From assembly GCA_022385755.1 (NCBI GenBank), contig MU278358.1, positions 201,133 to 265,132 of the forward strand: a stretch of DNA of 64,000 nucleotides, given 5' to 3'. This document shows positions 1 to 12,723 of this stretch, piece after piece; the first letter of the stretch is position 1; each line of letters opens with the position of its first letter. The position numbers were made by a program, and so were the translations under genes. This DNA comes from Trametopsis cervina. Taxonomy: Eukaryota > Basidiomycota > Agaricomycetes > Polyporales > Irpicaceae. Under the pieces are notes generated by a model that saw only the letters and a list, made by a program, of their open reading frames with translations, was not told the origin of the DNA and did not search any database.

Positions 1-3000
1 AGTGCTTCACAGTGGCGGACGACATAGGAGGGAGGCCCTTGGCACCTCCAACGACCTGGACGTCGTGGACACCGACACCGAGCCCAACATCACCCTTTCC
101 CATCGGCGGTCCGTCAAAAGTTTCGCCAAACGCGGAGAACGGGGTGGCTGGCGAAAGCGAAGCTGGGGTACGAACAGAGTAGGACAACGCGGGGGAATCC
201 AGACCGGAACCATCGTCTTCATCATCGCCGTCCTGGACATGAGCGACCTTGTTACGATTGAGAAGCGTAGAATGTGCAGTATCAATGCGAGCGTTTGGTG
301 CTTGAGTATGCGGATGAGCAACGTCGGCCTTGGCGCTACGACTTCCACCCCGAGACCTCATGTTTGAGACCGCAGAGTGACCAGTACCGACACTGGCACC
401 GGTGCGAGGATTATGGTTCCTCAAGCCCCCGGCAGGATTCTGTGCTCCGGAGCTGTGACTATCCAGATTCCGTGGTAACTGGCTGTGGCCGCGGTCCCGT
501 GCGTTGCTCATGGAGGATCTCATCGACGCCAAACCACCCAGGCCGACGTTCATGCTAGAATGGCCGTTGTTCAGCGAGGTGCGGGACGCATCCGTCTTGA
601 GATAGTGCGCAGGAACTGTAGTTGATCGAGCATGTACTCCCCGTTCTTCAGCCTCGGCCTCAGCCTGAGCTCTTGCCTCGGCGTGAGTCTGATTCCGTTG
701 TCTCGTAAATTGCGCACGAGATTCTTGGTCGAACTTAAGCCCCTTCGGTTCGGTCTTCGACGCGGTCATCGTTTGCTGCTGTGGAGCACGTGCGTGGAAA
801 TCTTGCTCCGAAATGGGAGGTAAGAAGTCGGTTAGACGTCTTCCCTCTGCACCGTGTCCGTTTGTCGCAGCTGAAGGATCTCGAGTTCCCATCCTACCCA
901 AGGCGGCTCCTGAGGGATTGAATTCAGAGGCGGCGGGATTGAACTCTGAGACTCGTTGAGGATTGCCTGTAAGCCCGTCACTACCGCGTTGTACGAAGGC
1001 ACCACCAGTGGCAACCGCGAGAGCCTCTTGTTGTTGCCGCTGCTCATGAGCCTGCAGAATTAGCCGTTCCATCGGCGTAAACCCGTTTCGAGCCCTGTTC
1101 AGAGAGTTCTGAACACTGCCGACATCCATGCCAGCCATCTGCATCTGCAACAGGCTTGTGTCCGCTGCTCCAGCATAAGAACTCTGCAGGGCAGCCAATG
1201 TCGCATCGTCGAGTTGTGCATTAAGCGACCCCAGACCCAACGCTGCACTGCCATAAGCGGCAGTACCAACGTTACGAAGAGTCGGCGGGTCAGACTGTTG
1301 CTGATGGTGCAGCCCAATGGGAGGAGGAAGGGGCCGGTAGCCAGTCTGTGTAGGGATGGAAGCTGGCTCGACGGGCGATGGAGTCTGACCAATAACGGGA
1401 GGCAGCGTAACAACGCCGAAGTTCGGGCTGGGGAGACGGGCATCCGCTTGAGGGCCAAGTTGCGTGCCCTTGAGGTTGAGTAGAGCTGCTTGTGCCATCG
1501 TAAGCCTGGCCGGGGAGTTTTCTCCGTCGCGGTTCATACGTTCCACGCGCTACAGAGGTATAAGTTTAGCACCACAAGGTCATGGAGCAGAGAAGATCCC
1601 AGAGAAAGGCCACGTACACGAAGCTCTCTCTGCTCACCGGTGTCGGCAAAGCGGACAGAGATTCTGCTGCCAGCATCACACCACCCACGAACCATGCGCC
1701 CGTGAAGCCTCTCGATGATGTCTTCAGCGGCGGTGCGAGATTCAAGCCTGGGTAATAGAAACAGTACTCTTTAATATCGTTGCGAAGTGAAAGGCGAGCA
1801 GTCATACCTCACAAACGCAATAATGCGAGGAGGGTTACTCAGCCTCGTCCTGAAGAACCGGCTACTCAGGATCCTGTACGGCTGAACAAGAGCATGCAAA
1901 GTCTCTTCGTCGATGCTAAGCGGAAGACCCTCCATGTAAAGATTTGTGGAGCTGGTGTCCTTCAGCTTCTCCATCTTCGACTTGAAGGAGTCGGCCACAC
2001 CTGGAGACATCTGAGGAGGGCTTGCAATAGGGTCTGCTTGAGCAGTGGCGTAAGGCGTCCCTGGAATTTTGTGGATTTGCTAAAGATGACAGCGGTCGGT
2101 CTTCACGAGAAGTATGATCGAAGATGAGAGCAAACGTACTTTGGAGAATGAGGGATGCAAATTGCGATACTTCCGCAAAGACTCAATGCATTTCTCAGCA
2201 GCGTCCACAGACCCAAACCTGCACGATGTCATGTCAGTACGAAAACCTGCCGGCCGTATTAGCCAACTCACAAGACAAATCCGTATCCGCTGTGCAATAA
2301 GACAGAAGGGAGCCATCAATAAGACCTTCGACGATGCACTCAAAAGAAAAGGCTTACGATGGTTTATCACTGACGTGTCTCGTGAATGTGCGCACGCTCA
2401 CCACTTCGCCAAAAGGCTTCGTCATGGCAAGTAAATCCTCCTCTGGAAAGTTCGGAGGCAGGCCATTGATGTACACATTCGGGGTCTTCATCCCATCGCA
2501 TACGGACCCTCCGGTGCTGCTAAGCGTCGGTGACGGTTGCGATGCGAGGGAAGGTGTGGACATGAAAGACGAGAGCGAAGATGGGATAGATGCTAGGGAG
2601 GGCAGGCTCGACAAGCCCATCAGGGATGGGTTGGACGACATCGACGGGCTCTGAAACGCAGAACCGTTAGAGAATGCAGGAGAGGTGACGTTGTGGGCCA
2701 TTGGGGGCGACTTTGCGGATACATGCGATTGGGACGGGTCGTATGACATGGCTGCAAGAGACGAAGGGTAGATAGGAAACGTTTCTTGGGTCGGAGCTGT
2801 CAATTAGAAGCACGGCGTTGTAAGTCGTCGGGTTTAATAACGTATAAGATGAAAGACGTGTTTAACGCGAAGGTGCATGGAAGGTCAACGCGTCGCGAAT
2901 CGGTGCAGCAGAAGTCCATAAGCCGAACAAGGGAGACCATGTGCGCAGAACGCAAAGAGATATCAAATAGAGAACATAATACTTACTCAAACCATCACCG

Positions 3001-3518
3001 AACCCTGCTAGCTCGTTCAGATCCAGCAATTGACCCTGCGGTGTCTTCAGCGTCGGAAGGTTGATATTGCGACCTGCCGCTCCCAAGACGGCAGTTGAGG
3101 CTGGAATCGCGTTGACAGAGGGCAATGTGGACAGGCCGCGTAGATCTATCGGCAACTCAACACCACCGACTGCGCGTCTCACGTCTGTGGCCCCGCTGGA
3201 GTCGCCCAGAGGCAATGTTGCGGATGACAACGGCGTTCTAGATGATGACGGAGCCACGGGCGCGCCGGAAGATGAACGCGCGCTGCTGTACGAAGAACTG
3301 GACGACGGGGTAGCAGGTGGAGACAAAGCTGGCGATGCCTGATCCAGAGGGGTACGAGTGGGAGCTCCTGGATGAGGCGTGGTATCGCGTGATGAAGGGG
3401 TATACTTGGGCGACGTGCTTGGGTTCATATTACTGTGAGAAGACGGATTTGAAAACTGCTGCGAAGAGAGATGCTGGAAGGTCGGAGAAGAAGCTGTACT
3501 TGATGATGGAGTGTGCAT
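1..3518 (-). CDS. RBMS-like RNA-binding protein with two RRMs (3' end cut by window edge)
   Basis: A Ser/Pro/Thr-rich N-terminus starts at the ATG at 3516-3518. RRM1 follows: its RNP2 (VYINGLPP) is near 2465 and its RNP1 (SGYGFVLF) spans a junction through an 18-nt exon at 2272-2289. RRM2 (TNLYMEGLPL, about 1940) continues through about 1620-1800, ending in the segment RISVRFADTGEQ. A long disordered tail with QQQ/QAQ and Glu/Ala tracts runs off the left edge without a stop. Two close RRMs with these RNP2 motifs match the RBMS/MSSP family of single-stranded nucleic acid binders, which act on mRNA stability and translation; the family call rests on motif resemblance. The start could lie further upstream, since the frame stays open for four codons before this ATG. 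No recognisable domain follows RRM2. Confidence 0.8.
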
Positions 3519-5441
3519 AGCGGCGATCAAATGCGATGGATCCTGGTCTACGAGTGAAGTTGCGATGCGAAGGGCTGGAAAGGGCGAGAAGACGAGACTC
3601 GGTACTGAAGAAAGCGGGGCTTAAAAGGAAACACAAAACAGGAAGAGGCAATGAATGGTCGACGAGATATAAAGAGGAGCGGAAAGCGGAGAGTCAGACA
3701 CGACTGGTAGATGTATCTGGCGCAGTTGGTAGGAACGGTTGGTGGCGGGGCGGGGCAAGCCGGTGTGACGCGATGTATAAGGACAAATAAGGATACAAAG
3801 GTAGTTGGTTTTTGGGCGAGGGAGGGAACAGGCAATGTGGTATACGAGAGTAACGATGAGGAGTGGATACGTATGTGCGTGTTGGACGGACGTGCAAGAG
3901 AAAGGGAGGGAGATGATGGAAGATGTGAAAAGAGAGCGGAAAACGAGTGCGAGGTGGCAGGACGCGGTTCTTATAGGACCAAGCTCGAGGTGCAGACGAT
4001 GTGGGCTTGAGCGAAAGGGGAAAGAGGATTGTTTTTGATTTGTCTATGACCGGATTGAGTGAGAAGCGGGAGAGCGATCGCCTGAGGAGGAGGGCGGATT
4101 GGACGGGCGACGAACTTCGGGAGAGGGGATGAGTGTTCGGGGATGGACTAGGTGATAAATGGACAGAAGCCTGCATTGAGCACAGACACGCGACACACGG
4201 ATATGGACATGCACATACCCGCCCACATCTTGTGGGAATGCGATCCCCATTCTTCCTATTTGCCTTGTCGATATCCAGTGCACTGCCCTGCTGCCCATAC
4301 TCATCAGGATATCTGTGCGCAGGGCTCTATCCCAGGTTCGCACAGAGCGGGCGTTCGACGGGGTTATCGACGCTGCACTCGCGGGAACGTGCACGACAGA
4401 CGCCGCGCCACCGAAGCGTCTTCGATGTCATACGCGTGGTCTTCGATGCCATCCTCGACGCGTCTTCCCACGCGATGCGGCGCCGCATCACTCGGTGACC
4501 TCGCGCGCGATCGTCGGCACTGCCGCTCTCACCGCCTTCGGACCGCTGCTTCACCTGCGCACGCCACGCCGCACACCGCCATCCAGCTGTCTTCCGGTCG
4601 ACCCGCCCAGACCGTGTCAATTTCGACAAAGAATGAGCATTATAATCATCTGTTCCCGACGTCGTCACCTCTGTCCCGGGAACCGGCCTGCTCCCTCGTC
4701 CCACCTAGCTCAAGCTCAAGCCTCCGGATCGTTCGTCTCACTCGCAGCATTGATCCCCCGTGTCACCTCGAGGTTGAACTGCGCCTTCTGCCGGTACTTG
4801 CTTACCAGGTCTGCAGCAATCTTCACCTGTTCGTTCGCACGCACAATTTCCTTTCATTGCATTCAGCACATGGCTTATGTCATTATGACCAACTATATGC
4901 GTACCTCCAGGCAGATATTCAACTCGGCAATTGACTCTGTGCATTTATCCTACATCTGCCCAGTCAGATAGACTGTGCGCAGTTAGCATCGCACAACGTA
5001 CAGCATTCTTGATGATCCGTTGCAGCAGCATATTCTGACGTTCGGCGTGTGGGTTCTCCATGGCAGTGAGTAAAGAGCTAAACGGTGATCGCGGTGGAAA
5101 GGAAGAGTTGAGGACGAGCACTGGACGAGCGGCGTGACGTCCTTGTGACCGACGCGATGGTGACTGGCTCCGGGCCGGATGTGCACAACCGTTGTCCACA
5201 GACTGGCCAAGCCTCTCGCCTCCGCACGTCCATGATCGTCTCGTCGTTCGCAATAACGCACGCCGTATCTATAGAGAACAATCCATCCAAATGTTACATG
5301 CAATCATACTCCTAAAACAGACTATAACGGTCAACCAGACCTCGACACGAACAACAACAAGCCTCGAGCGAATATACGTATCGCACAGACATCTATGACA
5401 TGTACACTATGGTACAACCCACATGACCGAATGCCCCCTCG
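3519..5441. other. Intergenic region, no supported gene
   Basis: This 1.9 kb holds the upstream region of the RBMS-like gene and the downstream region of the glycosyltransferase. On the minus strand it is rich in C/T tracts near 3550-4100, typical of fungal promoters and 5' UTRs. Several overlapping open frames exist at 4130-4970, but all lack recognisable motifs and share the same bases in different frames. Confidence 0.5.
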
Positions 5442-7085
5442 TCATGTCAGAGCAGCTTCTAGGATGGTGCTCCCAACCTTTGCGACCCCTCCACCTCTAT
5501 GACACGCCTCGCTGATCTCTACAGCACGCTTCTTCCACGCGCCACCCTCGTCTACCAACACCTTGACGAACGCGTCCGCAAGCTGCTCTGCTTTGATCTG
5601 CGCCTCGAACCCCTTGTTGGCGTAAATGCCAAGGCGGAGCCATTCGGCGCGGACGGCAAAGTCGTATAGGTCTACCCACTGGGGAAGGATGATCTGCGGC
5701 ACAGCGGCGCTGTAAGGCGAAGTGGAATTCCATGTCAGCGGTGCGTTGTTGTATTGAGCGTACATTTGGAACTTACTATGCAGCTTCGTGGAATGAGTCT
5801 ATTCTCTCAGTTTAGCTTATAGTTTTACGGATGAAAAAGTTGAGGAACGTACTTGCTCCGCCGTGGTGCACGAAACCGACGACGTTGGGGTGCTGTAACA
5901 CAGCCAGCATAGGAGCCTCAATCCAATTCTCACAACGCACATCGTCCGCTGCATCGCCCAATCCTGTCCTCAACACATCCTCATATTCTTTCATCCCATT
6001 CAGCTTCCATAGCACCTGGAAGTCCATCTTGTCCCCAGCCTCCCTAGCACGTCTAATCGCGCTCACGACATTCTCCACATCCTCCTTGTTATACGCAAAC
6101 AGCGAACCCATGTTCATCACGATCGTGCGTTTCCTGTCCAGGAACGCCGTCAGGTCCGGATAGCGTTCCGTCGCGACAACAGGGACAGGGACGAGGATAG
6201 GTCCGGGGTATACGACGTTTGACGGGGAGTCGTGCGGGTACTCGATCTCGCGCACGCTGGAGCAGATAGCGAACGGGAGGTGCGTGCGCTTGCGGATGAA
6301 GAGCTTGCCCTTCATCCCGGCCTGTGCGCGCGCGCGGTCGAGCACGCGGATACGCGACTGCGATAGTAGCAGGTAGATGAAGACGACGTTGAGGGCGATG
6401 CTATACAACGACTTGCGGAACGGGACGGGATACTTGATGCTCGAGTACGGCCTATTCAAGACCCCACCTTAGTTCACGTTTTCGTACCACAAAACACAAA
6501 CTGGACAACGCACGCGGGATATTTCCAGAACCCACTGAGTTTCGGATCTATGTACTTCGAGATATCCATCCCGCTGTTCGGCGCGAGCATGCCCCAGCGG
6601 ACACCTTCCGTCATACACGCGTCCTCGCCCATTGGCATGAAGATATCAACAACAGCAAGGTCAACGCGCGGCTTCACCTCCTCACGGAAGATGTGCACGA
6701 TGCGTTCATACACCGCGACGTATATCTCCGGGTCGAACCCGACGGTCGACGCGAGGTGCTTGTACAGCCCGAGATGGCGCAGCGTCGCGGGCCCGTGACG
6801 CTGCACGAGCCCGTTCGAGGTCATCTCCGTGAAGAGCGACACGTCGCCGAGCGTGTGGAACGTGAAGCGCGGCCCGTCGGGGGTCGCGTCGGCCAGCGCG
6901 GAGAGGCGCGCTGCCTGCTTAGCGGCGGGGGCGAAGGAGACCAAGTGCAGGTCCGGCGCTGGGCGGCCCGCGTTTGAGGCTGGTGTGGGGCTCGTGAGGA
7001 GATGCTCGAGCACGGCGAGGTGGATGTTGAGATGGCCGCTGATCGACTGGGCGAGGAAGACGACATTGACTGCGTCCTTGGCCAT
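5442..7085 (-). CDS. UDP-glycosyltransferase (GT1-like)
   Basis: Four exons (7085-6514, 6451-5853, 5798-5777, 5709-5442) join in frame to a 486-residue protein, the usual size for GT1 enzymes. The N-terminus (VVFLAQSISGHLNIHLAV) is a typical acceptor-side start with the conserved SGHLN/H patch. The C-terminal donor-binding region reads VGFVHHGGANSFHEA followed by VPQIILPQWVDLYDFA, equivalent to the HxGxxS and P...D(Q/L) parts of the nucleotide-sugar signature. Such enzymes move a sugar from a UDP-sugar to small hydrophobic acceptors; the acceptor cannot be told from sequence. The 22-nt third exon encodes the middle of the signature, so the join is well supported. It is head to head with an O-methyltransferase 1.4 kb away. 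No transmembrane anchor is evident. Confidence 0.88.
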
Positions 7086-8472
7086 CGGTGCTGTTCTGCG
7101 CGGTCGCGACGAGACGTAAAGCGGAGGGAACGAGGGAGGAGGAGAGGAGGAGGAGGTTTGAGAGAGGAAGCCGGGCGGTTTTTGTAAGTTCGGTGTGCGG
7201 GCTCGATGCAGAACCGCTACAGCGATGCAGGGAAGCAGAGCGGGTACCCACAGGGGTCGACGCGACAACGTACGAGGTTCTCGCACTGCAAGTTCGAGGA
7301 ATGGGCCCATCGCACGCTGTTTGCGTCGCCTGTATGTGCGTATCCGGTCTGGGTGGCAGCGTGTTCGGTGCGTTTGGCAGCGCGGTAGCTCGATACGGCG
7401 GTGCTTCTGTGACGATGCTCGGAGGTTGGACCGAGTTACAGTGGGCGCGTCATATATGCTTACGCTTCGCTTTCTTATCATCCAGGTTCGAGAGAAAGAA
7501 TGTCTGCAGGCTTGATTGGCAGCATAGATTTGCGTGAGGCGAATGTAGGATGGGTATGACGCTGCTTACCCGATATGGTACGACACTTTTGCTTAGTCAT
7601 CCGTGCACATGGGCTTCTCATCCAATTATTCGACCGCCACCTGCTGACATTAACGACGCCACAGTAGTCCACTGAAGACGCGGAGCGGCGAGCTTCGAAG
7701 CGATAGTGGATTCGGAAAGACTGTACGACTGCTCTGTTTTGACTTGGTGCTCACGGCTCTCCGTGCCCGCCTCTCGCAGCAAGTAAACTCACTCATCCAC
7801 CGATAGCATTCCATCCGAATCACTCGGAGCGTTCATCGCGTTTATCGTCACGAACTAGATGCCCACCAGCCCCGCTCAGCCGGACTCTAGCGTGCACCCA
7901 CAACCGTGCTTTACCGGCAGTATGCCTCCGCAGCGCTCAGAAATGTATGTGCGGTCCTCTACACCTACCTAGCTGAAACTGACATCATACCCCGCCGACA
8001 GGATGCCGACGCTAGAACTGACAGTACTTTCGTAAGAGAGAGCGTGTATGCTCTGCGAATGCGTATCAGAGTGTGATCGCAGTGCGCCCCCATGATGCCC
8101 CAGGAGAGCCTTGGCAACCCTAAGGCACACTCAAGAGCGTCCCCCGATATCGGAACCGTGTCCGAGACTTCTGCATCACCTCCTCATACACTCTACATCT
8201 CGCCCAAGCTCATATGCGCCCAGTTTAACCTCGCTCCATGCTAAATATACGCGCAGTTCTCAATCGGCCGCTCGCCTTCTAGTATGGTGAATTCATTGCA
8301 GTATGGTATCGTGCGTCTTATGAACCGCCTCTGCGGACGCGCTGTGGCTGTTGGACAGAACCTTGAGTATGAATAGGAACCAACCGTGTACTCACAAATC
8401 TTATCCAGAAGGATACTTAAAGCAGAGCCCCCTCAATGCTGCTACACCCCCATCCGCATCATCCAGCCCAAC
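7086..8472. other. Divergent intergenic region between UGT and O-methyltransferase
   Basis: About 1.4 kb separates the two start codons. I see no conserved coding frame, and short frames at 7088-7537 have no motif. The stretch must hold both promoters. Confidence 0.5.
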
Positions 8473-10386
8473 ATGTCTACCTCACCTGAAATCTCTGCCC
8501 TCCTGGGGCTCATCACCACGTCCGCCACGTCTATCGATGCAGTGTACGCCACGTCGCCTGCACCGCTCCCCAGCCTCGATAGCACCACCCCGCACCCGCT
8601 CGACGTCCGTTGGGACGCTACTCTGCGCGAAAACCTCCGCATCCTGCAGGGTGCCTGTACGCAGCTCATCGCGACGCTTTCGCCGCCCGTTTGTACGATG
8701 GTCGATGTAAGTGGGTTCTGTAATGATGTTTCCAGCGTGACTGACACGTTCTGATGCTTTGACATGCACAGAGGGCACAAGGCGTGGTATGTGGATGGTC
8801 CCTCCATCTTTTCTTCCCTTGAGTAATTATGTTAACGGGTAACCCTCCTCAGGTATGCGAGCGCGCCTGTCTAGACGTCGTCGTCTCGTGCAAGATCCCG
8901 GACATCCTCAAGGCAGGCCCGAAGGAGGGCATACCTGTCTCCGAGATCGCGCGCACCGCGGGCATCGAGCAAGGAAAGCTGGAGCGTATCATGCGTTACC
9001 TTGCTACGACGCACGTCTTCCGCGAAGGTGCGTCGCGCTCCTTGCGCTCTCTCGTCACGCCATTAGTCTGCAGTAATTTGTACTGAGAAAACGGATACAG
9101 TGAAGCAAGGCGTATTCGCAAACAACCGTCTCAGCGTGCAGCTTCTCGAGGAGAATCCCGCGTGGGCGTGCACGAAGTACAGGTGAGATCGACCACAGTC
9201 GCATAGGTACCAAGTGCTCACCATTTGCATATTGCACGGACTAACACAGCATGAGTGAAAAGACCAGAGCGGGCGTTGCCCTTCTGCCCACTCTGCTCGA
9301 CCCTGTAAAGGGCCCTAGCCACGAACAGAACCACGCGCCGTGGTGCACAGCACACGATTGGACGCGTACTCCATTCGACTGGTACTCTGTGAGTCCGCCC
9401 TCGTAGTTTCTTTCTACTCCCAGTGGACTTTGGCTGACCGTGTATCTGCGAGCAGGAGACCGAAGAGGGAAGGAAGGCTGCAGAGGTGTTCGGCCGCTAC
9501 ATGGTTGCGTTCGGGCAGGCCGTAGGCACTGCTGCGGTTGCCACAGGTACGTCTACACCGCAGCACGTGGGCATTTGATTCACATAATTGCATACTTCAG
9601 AGTACCCATGGCATGCCCTCCCCGCGGGAACCACCGTCTGCGATGTCGGCAGTGGAATCGGCGCTGTCACGCTTGAGCTCGCAAAAGCCCATCCGGGCCT
9701 CAAGCTCATTCTGCAGGACATGCCGGGTGTGCTGCAATATGCGAAAGACGAGACATGGCCGAAGGAGGCTCCTGAGGCGATTGCAGAAGGGCGAGTGGAG
9801 TTCCTGCCGATGGACTTCTTCAAGGAGAGTCCGAAGGAGGGATGTGACTTTTATTTCGTGAGTGATTGTCTTAAAATGTTATCACATATGGCATACTGAG
9901 TTTTGTGTGCGTAGCTGAAAGCAATTTTGTGAGTCTGCTAAGGCCCCCTATGCTAGGCGATGCTGACAGAAGGGTGTCGCAGACATGACTGGAATGACGA
10001 GCGGTGCACTGATATTTTGAAGCTCATCCGGAAGGTCATGAAGCCCACCAGTCGGGTCCTAATCAGTAATACATCTCGCTTGCGTGCTTGATCATGAGGA
10101 ACTGACTCTCTCCTTAGACGAACATCTCCTTCGTCCTGCGACATCATCATATGATTCGAACACGACCATTGCGTCCCCAACTGCCCTCAAACCTGCACCC
10201 GCCCCTCTTCTGTCCAACGCCGGCCGTCAGCGCCTCTACAATCTGGATATCACGATGCTCGTGCTCCTCAACTCGAAAGAGCGGTTTGCGCATGAGTATA
10301 CGCAAATCGGGGAGAAAGCGGGATTGAAGCTGGAAAAGATATGGGAGACGGGAGACGCATGCGTTCTCGAGTTTGCGCCGGTGTAG
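8473..10386 (+). CDS. SAM-dependent O-methyltransferase (COMT-like)
   Basis: Ten exons (8473-8706, 8772-8786, 8853-9027, 9101-9182, 9250-9388, 9456-9546, 9601-9857, 9915-9928, 9983-10065, 10118-10386) give an unbroken 452-residue protein. The N-terminal half carries a winged-helix dimerisation domain (KAGPKEGIPVSEIARTAGI). Motif I (CDVGSGIGAVTLELAKAHP) binds S-adenosylmethionine, with the acidic residue of motif II in LILQDMPGV. The catalytic base region reads LKAILHDWNDERC, where the His before DW is the proton acceptor known in this family. Two exons are only 14 and 15 nt. Fungal members often act in secondary metabolism; the acceptor here is unknown. The neighbouring glycosyltransferase makes a shared tailoring role possible, which is inference. 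Confidence 0.9.
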
Positions 10387-11111
10387 AAGCCCCAGAAGAG
10401 GCGACAATGTTGTACGATATACGAGAGTTTTTGGTGGAAGTGGTGTACCGATTTACGTTGAATCTTCGAATATGGTATTCATACAAGCCAGTTTGTGATA
10501 TGCGAACACCTACTTTGCAAGCCACAACAATACAATATCGGTACACCGAACGTCGCGGATGTACTAGTTTACATGTCTGCTCAGAGTCATACTGTAGGTG
10601 ATTGTCAATCTGCTTAGAATGCAGTCTCGGAGCCGGGAAGATGTCGACGCGCGTTTGTAGAGTGAGTTCTTACTCCGAACTTCGTACGGCCACTTGACCC
10701 CTTCAAACGCGAACACGTTTGATCGGTCTACCGACTAGAATCAAATCATTGGGCCTCGGGATGATACGTGCAGAACAAGTGAAAGCTATAATCTAATCCA
10801 CGCTTGCAATACATATATATACGGGTGCTTGCGGACAGCACTCGTCGTTCGCGTCCTCCTTGAGACAAATCAGAACATCGGATCATCTGTACTTCGCGGC
10901 ATCGCAGCGGGAACAAAGCCTACTGAGCGAATTAACAGCGCCGTTGGCAGAAGCCAATTGTTCGTAGCTAGGTTGTATTTATGATGCGTAGCTTGTCGTG
11001 CAACCACCACATCGAACGTAGGGTAAGTTGTTCTCCGCTCAGTGTGCATATATCGACTCACTCCGCCATATCGGCTTGTAGCAGCTGTGACCTCAAATCC
11101 CAGCAATAGCT
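10387..11111. other. Intergenic region, no supported gene
   Basis: This 725 bp between two plus-strand genes has no convincing frame. An AT-rich run (ACATATATATAC near 10809) lies about 300 bp upstream of the next start codon and may be a TATA-like element. Confidence 0.4.
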
Positions 11112-12723
11112 ATGGACTCAGACTTTGAAACCCGCCCACTTCTCGACGATGGCGAGCCTGACATCGATACTGAGAGCTATGTCCAAAGTCAGCAGGCTCA
11201 GAAACGACAATACAGGCGACGCCGTTACCTATTGGGTACTGCCGGTGTGCTACTAGCTATGCTGGTGGTCCTGCTGATTGTGTTTGTGACGTCAAGTCCG
11301 AGAGGACGTCAGGAATCACAACTTCCTCCACTAGACGAAGAACTTGCGCATGACTCCAGGCTCGAGGTAGGTTTCAACAATGATAGTGACTCGCCTGTTG
11401 ACATTTTAACTTCCCACTACAGAAATATCAGACTCCTTTAGATGCAGAGTCATGCCTTGAATGGTCGCAACCTCAAGAACACCCCTCTCGTGATTCATCG
11501 CATGCGCTTCTCAGCACCACTTCCTTCAAGCTCCCCGCATCAACAAACCTGACGTTCTTCGTGACCCGCGGAAATCCTATGCACGGCAACTTTATCCTGC
11601 ACCAAGAAAGAAATTCTGAAAACGTGATCACCGTAGACGTCGTTGCAGAGTATGACGATTCAGACGCGGGCAGACAAGCACTCCAAGCCTCGCAGGCATG
11701 CTTTGCCGGTAACCCGGCTGAACAAGGCATTCTGCTATGGGTGGGTGGCTCTTGAGCACCATGGTGATAGTACTCGTGACTCAGTCTTCTATCCTGTTTC
11801 AGGCAGATTCATCTACAAGCCTTCAACACATCTCGTTTAATATTTCCGTCCACCTCCCATCGATCCGCGAATTTCATGACTTCTCAACCGACTTCACCAA
11901 CAGTGTCTTCGCGCACAAGATAGGTTCCTTCTTTGATATGTGGAGCCCAACGGGGTTTGGTGCGGTCCATCTCAATGCTCGCAATGCACCGATTGTGGTT
12001 GGGGTACGACTCTCCTTGTGAATAATCTGTATACTTTTTTCTCACACGCACTTTCAGACCATGATAGCCCCGTCGGCATTTGTGAGCACCATAAACGCTC
12101 CTATTACCGCAGACTTTTGGGTCACAGAGGCCCTCCACATTCAGTCAGACAATGCACCAGTTTATGCGGTCTTGTTTGCTATCGGGGGCCCCACTGGAGC
12201 TGAGGTTACTGCCTCCGTAAGAACTAGTAACGCGTACGTTTGTCCTTTCGTTTGTGCATGCTCTAGTAATGACCTTCCTTGAAACAGAAATGTCACCGCA
12301 GCGCTAGCAATGACCAGCGACTTTGATAATCCAAAGCTCAACGCTTCGGTGCACACCTCGAATGGTGAGCTGACGGTCATCACGCCGCGGTACATGCCGT
12401 ACCCGGGTGTCTTTGCGCTGAACGCTACAACCTCGAACGCGCGTGGCACCTTATGGCTGCATCGGGAGTTCGAGGGTACGTTTGATCTCAGCACTACCGG
12501 CGGATTGGGAGGCGGGAAGGCTGTGGTAGAATGGGGACCAGACAAGACTGATCCTGCCGGCAAAGGGCGATCGAGGGTTCTGAACACGGATAAGGTGAAC
12601 GAAAAGGCGCACAAGGTGGGGAGCATCTATTGGGGCGAGAGACCACCCAACGACAATATGGGCGATATCACATTCAAGACCACGCTGAAGGATGTGGTGA
12701 TCAAAGCAAAGCCTTCTACATAA
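11112..12723 (+). CDS. Single-pass membrane protein of unknown function
   Basis: The start at 11112 opens a short acidic cytosolic tail, then a basic stretch (KRQYRRRRYL) directly before a hydrophobic helix (AGVLLAMLVVLLIVFV, residues about 43-58). This charge pattern suggests a type II membrane protein with the rest outside or in the lumen. At least five exons follow, about 450 residues in all. The ectodomain is rich in beta-prone and Asn-x-Ser/Thr sites (NISV, NVTA, NASV, NATT). The C-terminal part repeats a pattern of short strands such as GTLWLHREFEGTFDLST and GDITFKTTLKDVVIKA. It resembles membrane proteins common in mushroom genomes, but I cannot name a function. I see no catalytic motif. 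Confidence 0.75.

Noticed and set aside
3694..4176. Minus-strand frame of 160 codons upstream of the RBMS-like gene
   Set aside because: Pro/Ser/Leu content follows the C/T-rich promoter tract, with no conserved motif; a 5' UTR is the simpler reading.
4152..4971. Overlapping plus-strand frames of 260 and 218 codons
   Set aside because: They occupy the same bases in two frames, have no motif, and are rich in residues expected from C-rich intergenic sequence (His, Pro, Arg, Ser).
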